5,097 nt of DNA from Ruminococcus sp. (GCA_023667165.1 JAMPAO010000146.1:1-5097); one strand, 5' to 3'. Shown: positions 1 through 5,097, counted from the first letter of the stretch. The notes: generated from the letters alone by a model not told the origin. Numbers and translations are program-made.

Positions 1-100
1 TTTTCCTTGCCATACACGAGTATGCCTGCGGAAAATTGCCTTGAAATACGAAAAATCTGCCTGCAATCCGAGCATTTCGGATAGTGTCAACACGCACTAA
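1..100 (-). repeat. Degenerate intergenic repeat, copy R1 (cut by left edge)
   Basis: This non-coding stretch matches, in opposite orientation, the segment upstream of dpaA called R2. The best-aligned block is 59-95 against the reverse complement of 1753-1789: 30 of 37 bases agree and all seven differences are transitions. Weaker similarity extends leftwards to TTTTCCTT at 1-8, which corresponds to AAGGAAAA at 1853-1860. A small hairpin TCCGA/TCGGA (67-71 and 77-81) is kept in both copies. The end GTCAACACGCACTAA (86-100) recurs directly, with one transition, at 1891-1905, so the element probably has inverted ends. The strand given is relative to R2. The family is not one I can name, and the left end lies outside the window. 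Confidence 0.55.
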
Positions 101-116
101 AATTTACATATTATAC

Positions 117-145
117 ATATTTAACCTTTGCATATGTTGTATAAT
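117..145 (+). promoter_or_regulatory. Probable promoter of the GH5 gene
   Basis: A perfect TATAAT lies at 140-145 in an A+T-rich stretch (100-155) directly after repeat R1. The -35 position (about 117-122) has only a weak ATATTT, so the assignment rests on the -10 box. Transcription would start near 152 and leave a leader of about 100 nt. That leader is G+C-rich around 181-222 and can form a 7-bp stem (GCTTTGC at 200-206 with GCAGAGC at 216-222, one G-U pair) shortly before the ribosome binding site. Confidence 0.4.
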
Positions 146-240
146 TTATATAACCGTAAAGGATATCCCCACTGAATACGGCTTGCTCGCTCGGCGCGCG
201 CTTTGCCTGTCGGAAGCAGAGCTTTGAAAAATTGTTATAC

Positions 241-245
241 GGAGG
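241..245 (+). promoter_or_regulatory. Ribosome binding site that fixes the GH5 start
   Basis: GGAGG lies five bases before ATG 251. This selects ATG 251 over the in-frame TTG at 203, which has no comparable site and would place 16 unrelated residues in front of a normal lipoprotein signal peptide. Confidence 0.9.
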
Positions 246-250
246 TCATT

Positions 251-1567
251 ATGAAAAAAACATTAAAAAATATGTACGCAATTATCCTCACGGCGGCAGT
301 ATCTCTTTCGGGCTGCTCATCAGGCGCTCCCTCCGCCGATGAACCCGCTGACGCTGCCGAAGCTTCGTCCGCTGCGGCGGAAGCGCTGCAAACGGAACAA
401 AGCGAATGGAACGAGCTTGACGCCGACGCCGTTACAGCCGCTATGGGAATGGGCTGGAATCTGGGAAACCAGCTTGAAGCGTCCTCAAACAAAGTACCCT
501 CCGAAACTGCATGGGGAAATCCGGTCATCACTGAGGATCTCATAAAAACCGTCAAGGAACAGGGTTTTAACACCGTAAGAATACCCGTTTCCTATCTTTC
601 AAAGATAGGCGAGGCTCCCGACTATACCATCGACGGCGAATGGCTGGACAGAGTGCAGGAGGTGGTGGACTACGCCGTTAACAACGATATGTTCACCGTA
701 ATGAATATCCACGGGGACGGGTATTACACCGTTGACGGCGGCTGGCTGCTGTGCGTTGACGAAAATCAGGACGAGATAAAGGACAAGTATTCCAAGGTAT
801 GGGAGCAGATCGCCGAACGTTTCAAGGATTACGACGAACACCTTATTTTCGAATCCATGAACGAGGTATTCGACAACACCTACGGCAAACCCAACGAAAC
901 AGGTTACCAAAACATCAACGAATATAACAGGATCTTCGTGGAAACGGTAAGAAAAACAGGTTCCAACAATGAAAAAAGATGGCTTCTCATGCCCGGATGG
1001 AACACCAATATAGACTATACCGTAAACGGCAGCTTCGAGATACCCGACGATCCCCTCTGTACCGCCGACGGCAAGAGGATAATGGTATCGGTTCATTTCT
1101 ACGATCCTTATAACTTCACTCTTGACGAGAATATTTCCTCCGCCACTCTCCAGTGGGGTCAGTACGCGTATGAAAAGTTTGACAGTTGGGGACAGGAGGA
1201 TTATGTTGACGGTCAGATGAAAAAGCTCAATGAGAAATTCGTGAGCCAAGGCTACCCCGTTGTCATTGGAGAGATGGGAGTGACCGACAAGTCACATATT
1301 AATGAAATATCAAACCATTTCAGACGCTACTGGCTGGAGTACACCGTAAAAGCCGCCAAAGAAAACGGCTGCATACCCGTTTACTGGGATAACGGTTGGA
1401 ACGGCAAGAACGGCTTCGGGATCATTGACAGAACAACAAAAGAGATCACTCAGCCGGAGCTTATCGAGGCTATGATAAGAGCCATAAACTCCGACGGGGA
1501 TTACGGAGTTGCAGCTCCCGTTGAAGTTCCCGCCGAAACGATACCCGAAACAGACGAGGCTGCATAA
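251..1567 (+). CDS. GH5 family endoglucanase-type glycoside hydrolase, lipoprotein
   Basis: The 438-residue product is a secreted, membrane-anchored beta-glycanase that should hydrolyse cellulose, mixed-linkage glucan or xyloglucan-like chains at the cell surface. Residues 1-21 are a lipoprotein signal peptide with lipobox LSGC and lipidated Cys22. An Ala/Glu/Ser-rich linker (about 23-55) follows, then one GH5 barrel (about 60-425). Visible family landmarks are GWNLGN (68-73), Arg110 in TVRIPVSY, His154, the acid/base pair Asn204-Glu205 in FESMNEV, His282 and Tyr284 in VHFYDPYNF, the nucleophile Glu341 in VIGEMGV, and Trp379 in YWDNGW. The short C-terminal tail is rich in Pro and Glu. No dockerin, carbohydrate-binding module or sortase motif is present, so anchoring is by lipid. 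The motif style resembles subfamily GH5_4, but I cannot fix the subfamily or the substrate by eye. It is a single-gene unit with its own promoter and terminator. Confidence 0.93.
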   Translation: MKKTLKNMYAIILTAAVSLSGCSSGAPSADEPADAAEASSAAAEALQTEQSEWNELDADAVTAAMGMGWNLGNQLEASSNKVPSETAWGNPVITEDLIKTVKEQGFNTVRIPVSYLSKIGEAPDYTIDGEWLDRVQEVVDYAVNNDMFTVMNIHGDGYYTVDGGWLLCVDENQDEIKDKYSKVWEQIAERFKDYDEHLIFESMNEVFDNTYGKPNETGYQNINEYNRIFVETVRKTGSNNEKRWLLMPGWNTNIDYTVNGSFEIPDDPLCTADGKRIMVSVHFYDPYNFTLDENISSATLQWGQYAYEKFDSWGQEDYVDGQMKKLNEKFVSQGYPVVIGEMGVTDKSHINEISNHFRRYWLEYTVKAAKENGCIPVYWDNGWNGKNGFGIIDRTTKEITQPELIEAMIRAINSDGDYGVAAPVEVPAETIPETDEAA

Positions 1568-1599
1568 ATAACAGACCGTATCTGATATTATATTTGAGC

Positions 1600-1642
1600 A
1601 ATGCAGGGTTTGCGGATCTTTACCGCAAACCCTGCATTTTTT
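1600..1642 (+). terminator. Intrinsic terminator after the GH5 gene
   Basis: A perfect 15-bp stem (ATGCAGGGTTTGCGG at 1601-1615 pairing with 1623-1637) closes a 7-nt loop and runs into a T-tract at 1637-1642. A1600-T1638 can extend the stem to 16 bp. It lies 33 bases after the GH5 stop and insulates the dpa operon from read-through. Confidence 0.95.
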
Positions 1643-1690
1643 CATAAACTGCCGCGCAGGGGACGGCATTCTGTATTTGCCGGCTTTGCC

Positions 1691-1720
1691 TTAACCTTTT
1701 TTTTATTTTCTCATATTATA
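1691..1720 (+). promoter_or_regulatory. Candidate dpaAB promoter (sigma-K-like or sigma-A-like)
   Basis: Two readings overlap here. Read for sigma-K, AC at 1694-1695, a 16-base spacer and CATATTATA at 1712-1720 fit the Bacillus pattern AC-N16-CATAnnnTA. In Bacillus subtilis the spoVF (dpaAB) operon is transcribed by sigma-K in the mother cell. Read for sigma-A, TTAACC (1691-1696), a 17-base spacer and TATTAT (1714-1719) is a moderate match. Transcription would start near 1727, leaving a leader of about 200 nt before dpaA. The tract is A+T-rich, and CATATTATA also occurs at 107-115, so chance is possible. Confidence 0.45.
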
Positions 1721-1787
1721 TATGTAAGGGCGGTGATCCTGCCCTGCCCGAGGCGCGTCGGCGCTGTCCGAAACGCTCGGATCGCAG

Positions 1788-1819
1788 GCGGAGCTTTTGT
1801 CTTTCGGGACAAAATCCGC
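1788..1819 (+). other. Long hairpin inside R2
   Basis: GCGGA (1788-1792) and TTTTGTC (1795-1801) pair with GACAAAA (1808-1814) and TCCGC (1815-1819). This gives 12 base pairs with a 2-nt GC bulge and a 6-nt TTTCGG loop. No T-tract follows, so it is not a terminator on the plus strand. If the promoter call is right, it is transcribed in the dpaAB leader. Confidence 0.6.
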
Positions 1820-1878
1820 AGCGCAGCAAATATCTGCGTATTTCAGACAAAAAAGGAAAAGCCGCTTGCAAGACGGGC

Positions 1879-1896
1879 GTTGACGGCAGCGTCAAC
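1879..1896 (+). other. Hairpin 32 nt before the dpaA start
   Basis: GTTGACG (1879-1885) and CGTCAAC (1890-1896) form a perfect 7-bp stem with a GCAG loop. As DNA it is also an interrupted palindrome that a dimeric regulator could bind. It lies 14 nt before the dpaA ribosome binding site (AGGAAAGGAA, 1911-1920), so it could affect translation as well. Confidence 0.5.
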
Positions 1897-1928
1897 ACGT
1901 ACTAATATGTAGGAAAGGAACGGCGCTT

Positions 1929-2804
1929 ATGTCATATAAATTTATCATTGCCGGCGGCGATATGCGCTTTTCAGCCTTGGCAGAGCAGCTTGGAAAAAAA
2001 TATACCGTCTGCGCTGCGGGATTGGGCGACAATATTGCCGAGAGCGAAAACATCAAAGTGATAAACGATCCGGAGCTTCTCGATGTACAGGGAGAAAATC
2101 TTATACTGCCCATGCCTGTATCCGGCGACGGAATTACTCTGAACGCACCTTTTGCCGAAAAGACAACAGAGCTTTCACGTCTGACATCGGCGGTCAGGGA
2201 GGGCGGAACGGTATTCGGCGGACGAATTACGGATAATGTGCGGAGCATATTTGCCGAAAAGGGTTTTCGGGTAATAGATTATCTGGAAAGGGAGGAACTG
2301 GCTGTTTTGAACGCCAGAGCCACGGCAGAGGGCGCGGTAGCGCTCGCCGTTTCCGAACAGCCCGTTACAATAGCGGGTGAAAATATCCTCATTCTCGGCA
2401 TGGGCAGGATATCGAAATGCCTCGTCAGAATACTCAGCGGCTACGGCGCAGACATGACCGCAGCGGCAAGAAAATTTTCCGATCTTGCATGGGCAGAAGT
2501 GTACGGCTGCAAAGCGGTAAACATCTCCGAGCTTGAAGACAGCGGCGCTCTCGAAAACGCCGATCTGATATTCAACACCGTTCCTCACGTTATACTTGAC
2601 AGAAGCTTGCTTGAAAAATGCGGCAAAAACTGTCTTATAATAGACCTTGCCTCCTCTCCCGGCGGAATTGATCTTCAAGCCGCGGGCATTCTCGGTCTGA
2701 AAGCCATACATGCTTTATCTCTGCCGGGAAAGACCGCTCCCCTGTCGGCGGGAAGGATAATCGGCACGGCAATAGAAAATATTCTGAAACAAACCGATGG
2801 ATAA
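1929..2804 (+). CDS. dpaA: Dipicolinate synthase subunit A
   Basis: DpaA (SpoVFA in Bacillus) and DpaB together oxidise dihydrodipicolinate, a lysine-pathway intermediate, to dipicolinic acid in the mother cell; the product is pumped into the forespore as its calcium chelate. The 291-residue length is close to Bacillus SpoVFA. Visible family motifs are GGDMR (9-13), the ILPMP strand near 60, an EGA segment in the YLEREELAVLNARATAEGA region, the Rossmann nucleotide-binding turn GMGR (157-160), NTVP (216-219), DLASSPGG (239-246) and LPGKTAP (265-271). The start has AGGAAAGGAA at 1911-1920, eight bases before ATG. It is the first gene of a two-gene operon, with dpaB 36 bp downstream. The aspartate-pathway genes that follow spoVF in Bacillus are absent here. 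I see no truncation or missing motif. Confidence 0.96.
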   Translation: MSYKFIIAGGDMRFSALAEQLGKKYTVCAAGLGDNIAESENIKVINDPELLDVQGENLILPMPVSGDGITLNAPFAEKTTELSRLTSAVREGGTVFGGRITDNVRSIFAEKGFRVIDYLEREELAVLNARATAEGAVALAVSEQPVTIAGENILILGMGRISKCLVRILSGYGADMTAAARKFSDLAWAEVYGCKAVNISELEDSGALENADLIFNTVPHVILDRSLLEKCGKNCLIIDLASSPGGIDLQAAGILGLKAIHALSLPGKTAPLSAGRIIGTAIENILKQTDG

Positions 2805-2824
2805 AATCAGACAAGAATTATCCG

Positions 2825-2835
2825 AAAGGCGGTGA
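2825..2835 (+). promoter_or_regulatory. Ribosome binding site that fixes the dpaB start
   Basis: AAAGGCGGTGA differs from the ideal AAAGGAGGTGA by one base and lies five bases before ATG 2841. It overlaps the in-frame GTG at 2832, so that upstream start is unlikely. The protein then begins MSDSKKALEGK. Confidence 0.88.
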
Positions 2836-2840
2836 AACAT

Positions 2841-3434
2841 ATGTCGGACAGTAAAAAAGCTCTTGAAGGCAAAAAAATCGGCGTTGCAATGTGCGGCTCT
2901 TTCTGCACCTTTGACAAGGTTTTCGAGCAGATGAAAAATCTGAAAAACGAGGGCGCGCAGCTAATTCCCATAATGTCCCACAACGCCTCCTCTCTTGACA
3001 CCAGATTCGGCACCGCAGCCGAGAACATAATGACCGCCGAAAATATATGCGGCCGCGGCGTAATAAATACGATCCAGCTTGCCGAACCGATAGGTCCAAA
3101 AAAAATGCTCGATCTGCTGATAGTCGCCCCGTGTACGGGAAATACTCTGGCAAAAATGGCGCTGGGGATAACCGATACACCCGTAACAATGGCGGTAAAA
3201 TCCCATCTTAGGCGCGGCGGACCGGTACTTATAGCCGTATCCACCAACGACGCGCTTTCGGCGTCGGCAAAGAACATAGGTCTGCTGCTTAACACCAAGG
3301 GAATATATTTTGTACCCTTCGGTCAGGACGATCACGAAAAAAAGCCTGCCTCTCTTGTGGCTGATTTTTCGCAAACGGCTGTTTCGGCGGCAGCCGCGCT
3401 TGAGGGCAAACAGCTGCAGCCTGTTTTAATATAA
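2841..3434 (+). CDS. dpaB: Dipicolinate synthase subunit B
   Basis: DpaB (SpoVFB) is the flavoprotein-fold partner of DpaA in making dipicolinic acid for spores. The 197-residue product is close to the roughly 200 residues of the Bacillus protein. Recognisable motifs in order are GKKIGVAMCGSFCTF (10-24, the nucleotide-binding start of the flavoprotein fold), TRFG (54-57), AEPIGPK around residue 80-90, APCTGNT (96-102), STNDA (134-138) and PFGQDD (159-164), with the QLQPVLI C-terminus typical of the family. It has no signal peptide or membrane segment and should be cytoplasmic in the mother cell. It lies 36 bp after dpaA with no promoter or terminator between them, so the two are co-transcribed. 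A GTG at 2832 would add three residues but is less likely than ATG 2841. Confidence 0.96.
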   Translation: MSDSKKALEGKKIGVAMCGSFCTFDKVFEQMKNLKNEGAQLIPIMSHNASSLDTRFGTAAENIMTAENICGRGVINTIQLAEPIGPKKMLDLLIVAPCTGNTLAKMALGITDTPVTMAVKSHLRRGGPVLIAVSTNDALSASAKNIGLLLNTKGIYFVPFGQDDHEKKPASLVADFSQTAVSAAAALEGKQLQPVLI

Positions 3435-3446
3435 ACACCGCATAAT

Positions 3447-3491
3447 GAATGCACCCGAAAAGAACCTAAAGACGTCTTGACGGGTGCATTC
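3447..3491 (+). repeat. Inverted repeat after dpaB, possible mRNA 3' hairpin
   Basis: GAATGCACCCG (3447-3457) and CGGGTGCATTC (3481-3491) form a perfect 11-bp stem around a 23-nt loop that contains the palindrome AGACGTCT (3470-3477). No T-tract follows, so it is not a standard intrinsic terminator. It lies 12 bases after the dpaB stop and could stabilise or help end that transcript. Confidence 0.6.
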
Positions 3492-3529
3492 TGCGCATTT
3501 ACACGGCTTAAACCCTATAAATACAAAAT

Positions 3530-3564
3530 AACAGGGAACAGCGTTTGATCCGCTGTTCCCTGTT
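3530..3564 (-). terminator. Intrinsic terminator between converging genes
   Basis: A perfect 14-bp stem (AACAGGGAACAGCG at 3530-3543 with 3551-3564) closes a 7-nt loop. On the minus strand the stem is followed by a T-rich run (ATTTTGTATTTAT, 3529 downwards), so it best serves the minus-strand hydrolase gene, whose stop lies about 70 bases away. On the plus strand the tail is only TGTTTC-like, so termination of dpaAB here would be weaker. Confidence 0.75.
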
Positions 3565-3635
3565 TCAAAGCTCCGATCTCAACAAGCGGAAGACGTGCTG
3601 CGTATGACCGCTCTGAATCTGTATGATATGATATT
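3565..3635. other. Short intergenic stretch with adapter-like pieces
   Basis: These bases, between the convergent terminator and the hydrolase stop, hold no gene. Pieces CTCCGATCT (3571-3579), CAAGCGGAAGACG (3583-3595) and ACCGCTCT (3607-3614) resemble parts of Illumina paired-end adapter sequence in imperfect form. They may be chance or an assembly scar. Confidence 0.25.
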
Positions 3636-4562
3636 TTATTTATAATTTTGATCTATGCCTATAAAATCGACAGATTCGGTCAGCGCAGTTTCAAAAGGAC
3701 GCCAAACCTTACCCTTTCCCTTTTCGGAAGCATTTCCGTTTAGAACATATTCGCATATTACCCTTGGCTTGTCAGCATCGGTTTTTTCAATCGTAAAAAT
3801 AACGGCAGCCTGCGTGTAAAACATATCTTCTTTAATTTCACCGCTGCTTGTAGCAGATCCGGAAACATTTTCCAATTCACCTTGATTTGCATATCTGCAA
3901 ACAGACCATACGGTTTCCCCGTAATAGCTATCTCTCAGCAACTCCCCGATCCCTTTTATATTAGGATTGCTTTGTAGAATTTTCTCGGCTCTGTCCAGCC
4001 GCAGATATGTACTGTGATTTTCCTCATAGGGCGCAGCCTCAAAAAACATTCTGCAATGATTGGTCGACGCAAAATGTCCGCCTGTTCTGTGAATGATACG
4101 CACAATTTTATTGACGGTTTCAATAAAATACATATTATCCGAATCCGAAATAAGCAGGATATCGGTCAAAGGGTCGGTACAGTCGGCATAAATTTTATTT
4201 TCATAAAATTCCTTTGCCATTTTTACCGCTTCCTCCGCTGTTTTGAATGACTTAATAATTTCAAGGTACATTTCAAATACCGAAGCGTTTTTTCTTTCCG
4301 AGCTTTTACAACTGTCCTTTTTACGGCTGTCGATATACGAATCCGCTGCAACAAAGCTTACTCCGTATTCGTTTATGCCTGCCCACACCGAAGTATCGTT
4401 GCATTTGTGACGGGTAAAGGGAACATAACGTATACCTGTAACATTATCCGTCAGCACACTCGGATCAATAAATGTTGTACTCTCAGTCAAATCGCACTGC
4501 TTGAAAACAGACTGCACACCGATCCCGTTCATCTTGTAAAAAGCATTTCCTATAGTACACAT
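3636..4562 (-). CDS. Ntn-type cysteine hydrolase (C45/C59/C69-like)
   Basis: The 308-residue product looks like an N-terminal-nucleophile hydrolase of the group holding choloylglycine hydrolases, acyl-transferase-like C45 enzymes and C69 dipeptidases, which cut linear amide bonds. With the start at 4562 it begins MCTIGNAF. Removal of Met would expose Cys2 as nucleophile, as in bile salt hydrolases that begin MCTG. Further family-like landmarks are Lys21-x-x-Asp24 (an Arg-x-x-Asp position in choloylglycine hydrolases), GINEYGV (62-68), DILLISDSDNMYFIE (134-148), STNH (166-169, the conserved Asn region) and an Arg-rich YLRLDRAEK (186-194). No signal peptide or membrane segment is seen, so it is probably cytoplasmic. 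The substrate cannot be told. An ATG at 4577 would add five residues but lacks a ribosome binding site. The gene starts one base after the upstream stop, implying coupled translation. Codon use is A+T-richer than in dpaAB. Confidence 0.75.
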   Translation of the reverse strand: MCTIGNAFYKMNGIGVQSVFKQCDLTESTTFIDPSVLTDNVTGIRYVPFTRHKCNDTSVWAGINEYGVSFVAADSYIDSRKKDSCKSSERKNASVFEMYLEIIKSFKTAEEAVKMAKEFYENKIYADCTDPLTDILLISDSDNMYFIETVNKIVRIIHRTGGHFASTNHCRMFFEAAPYEENHSTYLRLDRAEKILQSNPNIKGIGELLRDSYYGETVWSVCRYANQGELENVSGSATSSGEIKEDMFYTQAAVIFTIEKTDADKPRVICEYVLNGNASEKGKGKVWRPFETALTESVDFIGIDQNYK

Positions 4563-4563
4563 T

Positions 4564-5097
4564 TCAGCATTCTCCATTCATATATTTTTTTACATAAAAG
4601 GCTGCCTGACGGATAGACTGGCAGAACCACGGCACTTCGCAATCCGGCGTTGACGAAAAATGATCAAGTATTTCTTTATCAGTCATATCGCAAGCTTTAT
4701 CCAGTCCTTTTTCCTTAGCTTTTTTAACCCAATTTTCAATATCTTTTTTTGAAAAAACGGAGAGCTGTTCTCTTATTTTATCCGGATCTTCATACATACA
4801 AAACAGCGTCTGCAATCCTCCACTGGGATCTCTCTGATCCATAGTCAGACTGATACGGTCGTTATTTACGGCAATGTCCCCGTTTGCGTAGCGGTGCAGT
4901 CCGTAACAGTCCAAATTATTTTTATAAACAGAGGGATCGCCCTTTCCAAAGCTTGCATCTGCCTCCCAGCCCTTATCTTTCTTCACAGACGAAATCCAGT
5001 CGGATACCGTTTTAGCATTTTTGTCGGCGGCTTTACCTCCCGAAGGATTGGCTCCGGAAGCATAAATATGAACGTTTTTATCGCTGCCGAAATGCTT
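4564..5097 (-). CDS. Unrecognised protein, C-terminal 177 residues (start outside window)
   Basis: The reading frame is open from the right edge to TGA at 4566-4564, with no supported start inside the window. A GTG at 4986 is in frame, but the coding text continues upstream of it, so it is not taken as the start. I do not recognise the family. The visible part has a Gly/Asn-rich segment (NVHIYASGANPSGGK), a probable beta-rich part around GLHRYANGDIAVNNDRISLTM, and a charged, probably helical C-terminal third ending FCQSIRQAAFYVKKYMNGEC. No membrane segment is visible. Cysteines are few and unevenly spaced, so no metal site is suggested. It is followed after one base by the Ntn hydrolase, so the two are very likely made together; this protein could be its partner, substrate or an independent neighbour. 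Confidence 0.7.
   Translation of the reverse strand, partial: KHFGSDKNVHIYASGANPSGGKAADKNAKTVSDWISSVKKDKGWEADASFGKGDPSVYKNNLDCYGLHRYANGDIAVNNDRISLTMDQRDPSGGLQTLFCMYEDPDKIREQLSVFSKKDIENWVKKAKEKGLDKACDMTDKEILDHFSSTPDCEVPWFCQSIRQAAFYVKKYMNGEC
4572..4575 (-). promoter_or_regulatory. Ribosome binding site that fixes the hydrolase start
   Basis: On the minus strand GGAG lies nine bases before ATG 4562, inside the last codons of the upstream gene. It directly follows ATG 4577, so it cannot serve that start, and no purine-rich site precedes 4577. Confidence 0.7.

Larger units (their letters stand above)
1748..1905 (+). repeat. Degenerate intergenic repeat, copy R2, in the dpaAB leader
   Basis: This 158-nt non-coding block fills most of the gap between the candidate promoter and dpaA. 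Its left part (1753-1789) is the reverse complement of R1 59-95 with seven transition differences. Its right end GTCAACACGTACTAA (1891-1905) matches the R1 end at 86-100 directly. It holds three hairpins: TCCGA/TCGGA (1767-1781), a 12-bp stem at 1788-1819 and a 7-bp stem at 1879-1896. R2's own two ends match each other only partly, mostly with transition differences, so the inverted-end structure is inferred through R1. There is no transposase and no clear target duplication. It could be a MITE-like remnant or a conserved structured leader. Confidence 0.5.

Noticed and set aside
164..229. Weak likeness of the GH5 leader to R2 (GGCGCG, CTGTC-GAA, GCAG-GAGCTTT pieces)
   Set aside because: The pieces align only with several gaps and could be chance in G+C-rich sequence; not strong enough to call a third repeat copy.
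203..250. Longer GH5 start at TTG 203
   Set aside because: ATG 251 has a strong ribosome binding site and begins a standard lipoprotein signal peptide.
599..1249. Open frame of 216 codons on the minus strand inside the GH5 gene
   Set aside because: It is antisense to a gene with clear catalytic motifs, has no ribosome binding site, and its product is compositionally odd with no recognisable motif.
1748..1905. Riboswitch, for example lysine-type, in the dpaAB leader
   Set aside because: The hairpins do not match a riboswitch architecture I know, no terminator or clear sequestering stem is present, and related sequence occurs upstream of the unrelated GH5 gene.
1601..1912. Open frame of 103 codons on the plus strand after the GH5 gene
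   Set aside because: It begins inside the terminator stem, runs through the promoter and repeat R2, lacks a ribosome binding site and gives no plausible protein.
2175..2711. Minus-strand open frames opposite dpaA, and similar ones opposite dpaB at 2807-3374
   Set aside because: They are shadows of well-supported genes, with no start signals and no family resemblance.
4014..4616. Plus-strand open frames at 4014-4250 and 4407-4616
   Set aside because: They are antisense to the hydrolase and its upstream gene, lack ribosome binding sites and show no domain.

Overview
The window looks like chromosomal DNA of a cellulolytic, potentially spore-forming clostridium, most like Ruminococcus or a relative in the Oscillospiraceae. 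That placement is inferred from three things: a single-domain GH5 cellulase-type lipoprotein, a dpaA-dpaB dipicolinate synthase pair, and moderately G+C-balanced coding DNA with strong Shine-Dalgarno sites and intrinsic terminators. No RNA gene, CRISPR array, phage gene or insertion-sequence transposase is visible.

Left part (1-1642): a degenerate intergenic repeat (R1, about 1-100) is followed by a probable promoter and then a GH5 glycoside hydrolase (251-1567). The enzyme is exported as a lipoprotein and should attack beta-1,4-glucan or xyloglucan-type polymers at the cell surface. A textbook intrinsic terminator (1600-1642) ends this unit.

Middle part (1643-3564): a candidate promoter at 1691-1720 can be read as sigma-K or sigma-A type. 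It precedes a leader of about 200 nt that contains a second, oppositely oriented copy of the repeat (R2, about 1748-1905). Then comes the two-gene operon dpaA (1929-2804) and dpaB (2841-3434), the two subunits of the enzyme that makes dipicolinic acid for the spore core. Downstream are two inverted repeats; the second (3530-3564) is best read as the terminator of the genes converging from the right.

Right part (3565-5097): two minus-strand genes are A+T-richer than the rest. The first in transcription order is an unrecognised protein cut by the window edge (4564-5097). One base after its stop begins an N-terminal-nucleophile cysteine hydrolase (3636-4562). Choosing the start supported by the ribosome binding site puts the presumed nucleophile at Cys2. 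These two form a translationally coupled pair of unknown function and are the least explained genes here.

The most notable non-coding observations are the R1/R2 repeat, whose best-aligned 37 nt differ only by transitions, and a short stretch at 3571-3620 that resembles pieces of a sequencing adapter and lies where the composition changes.
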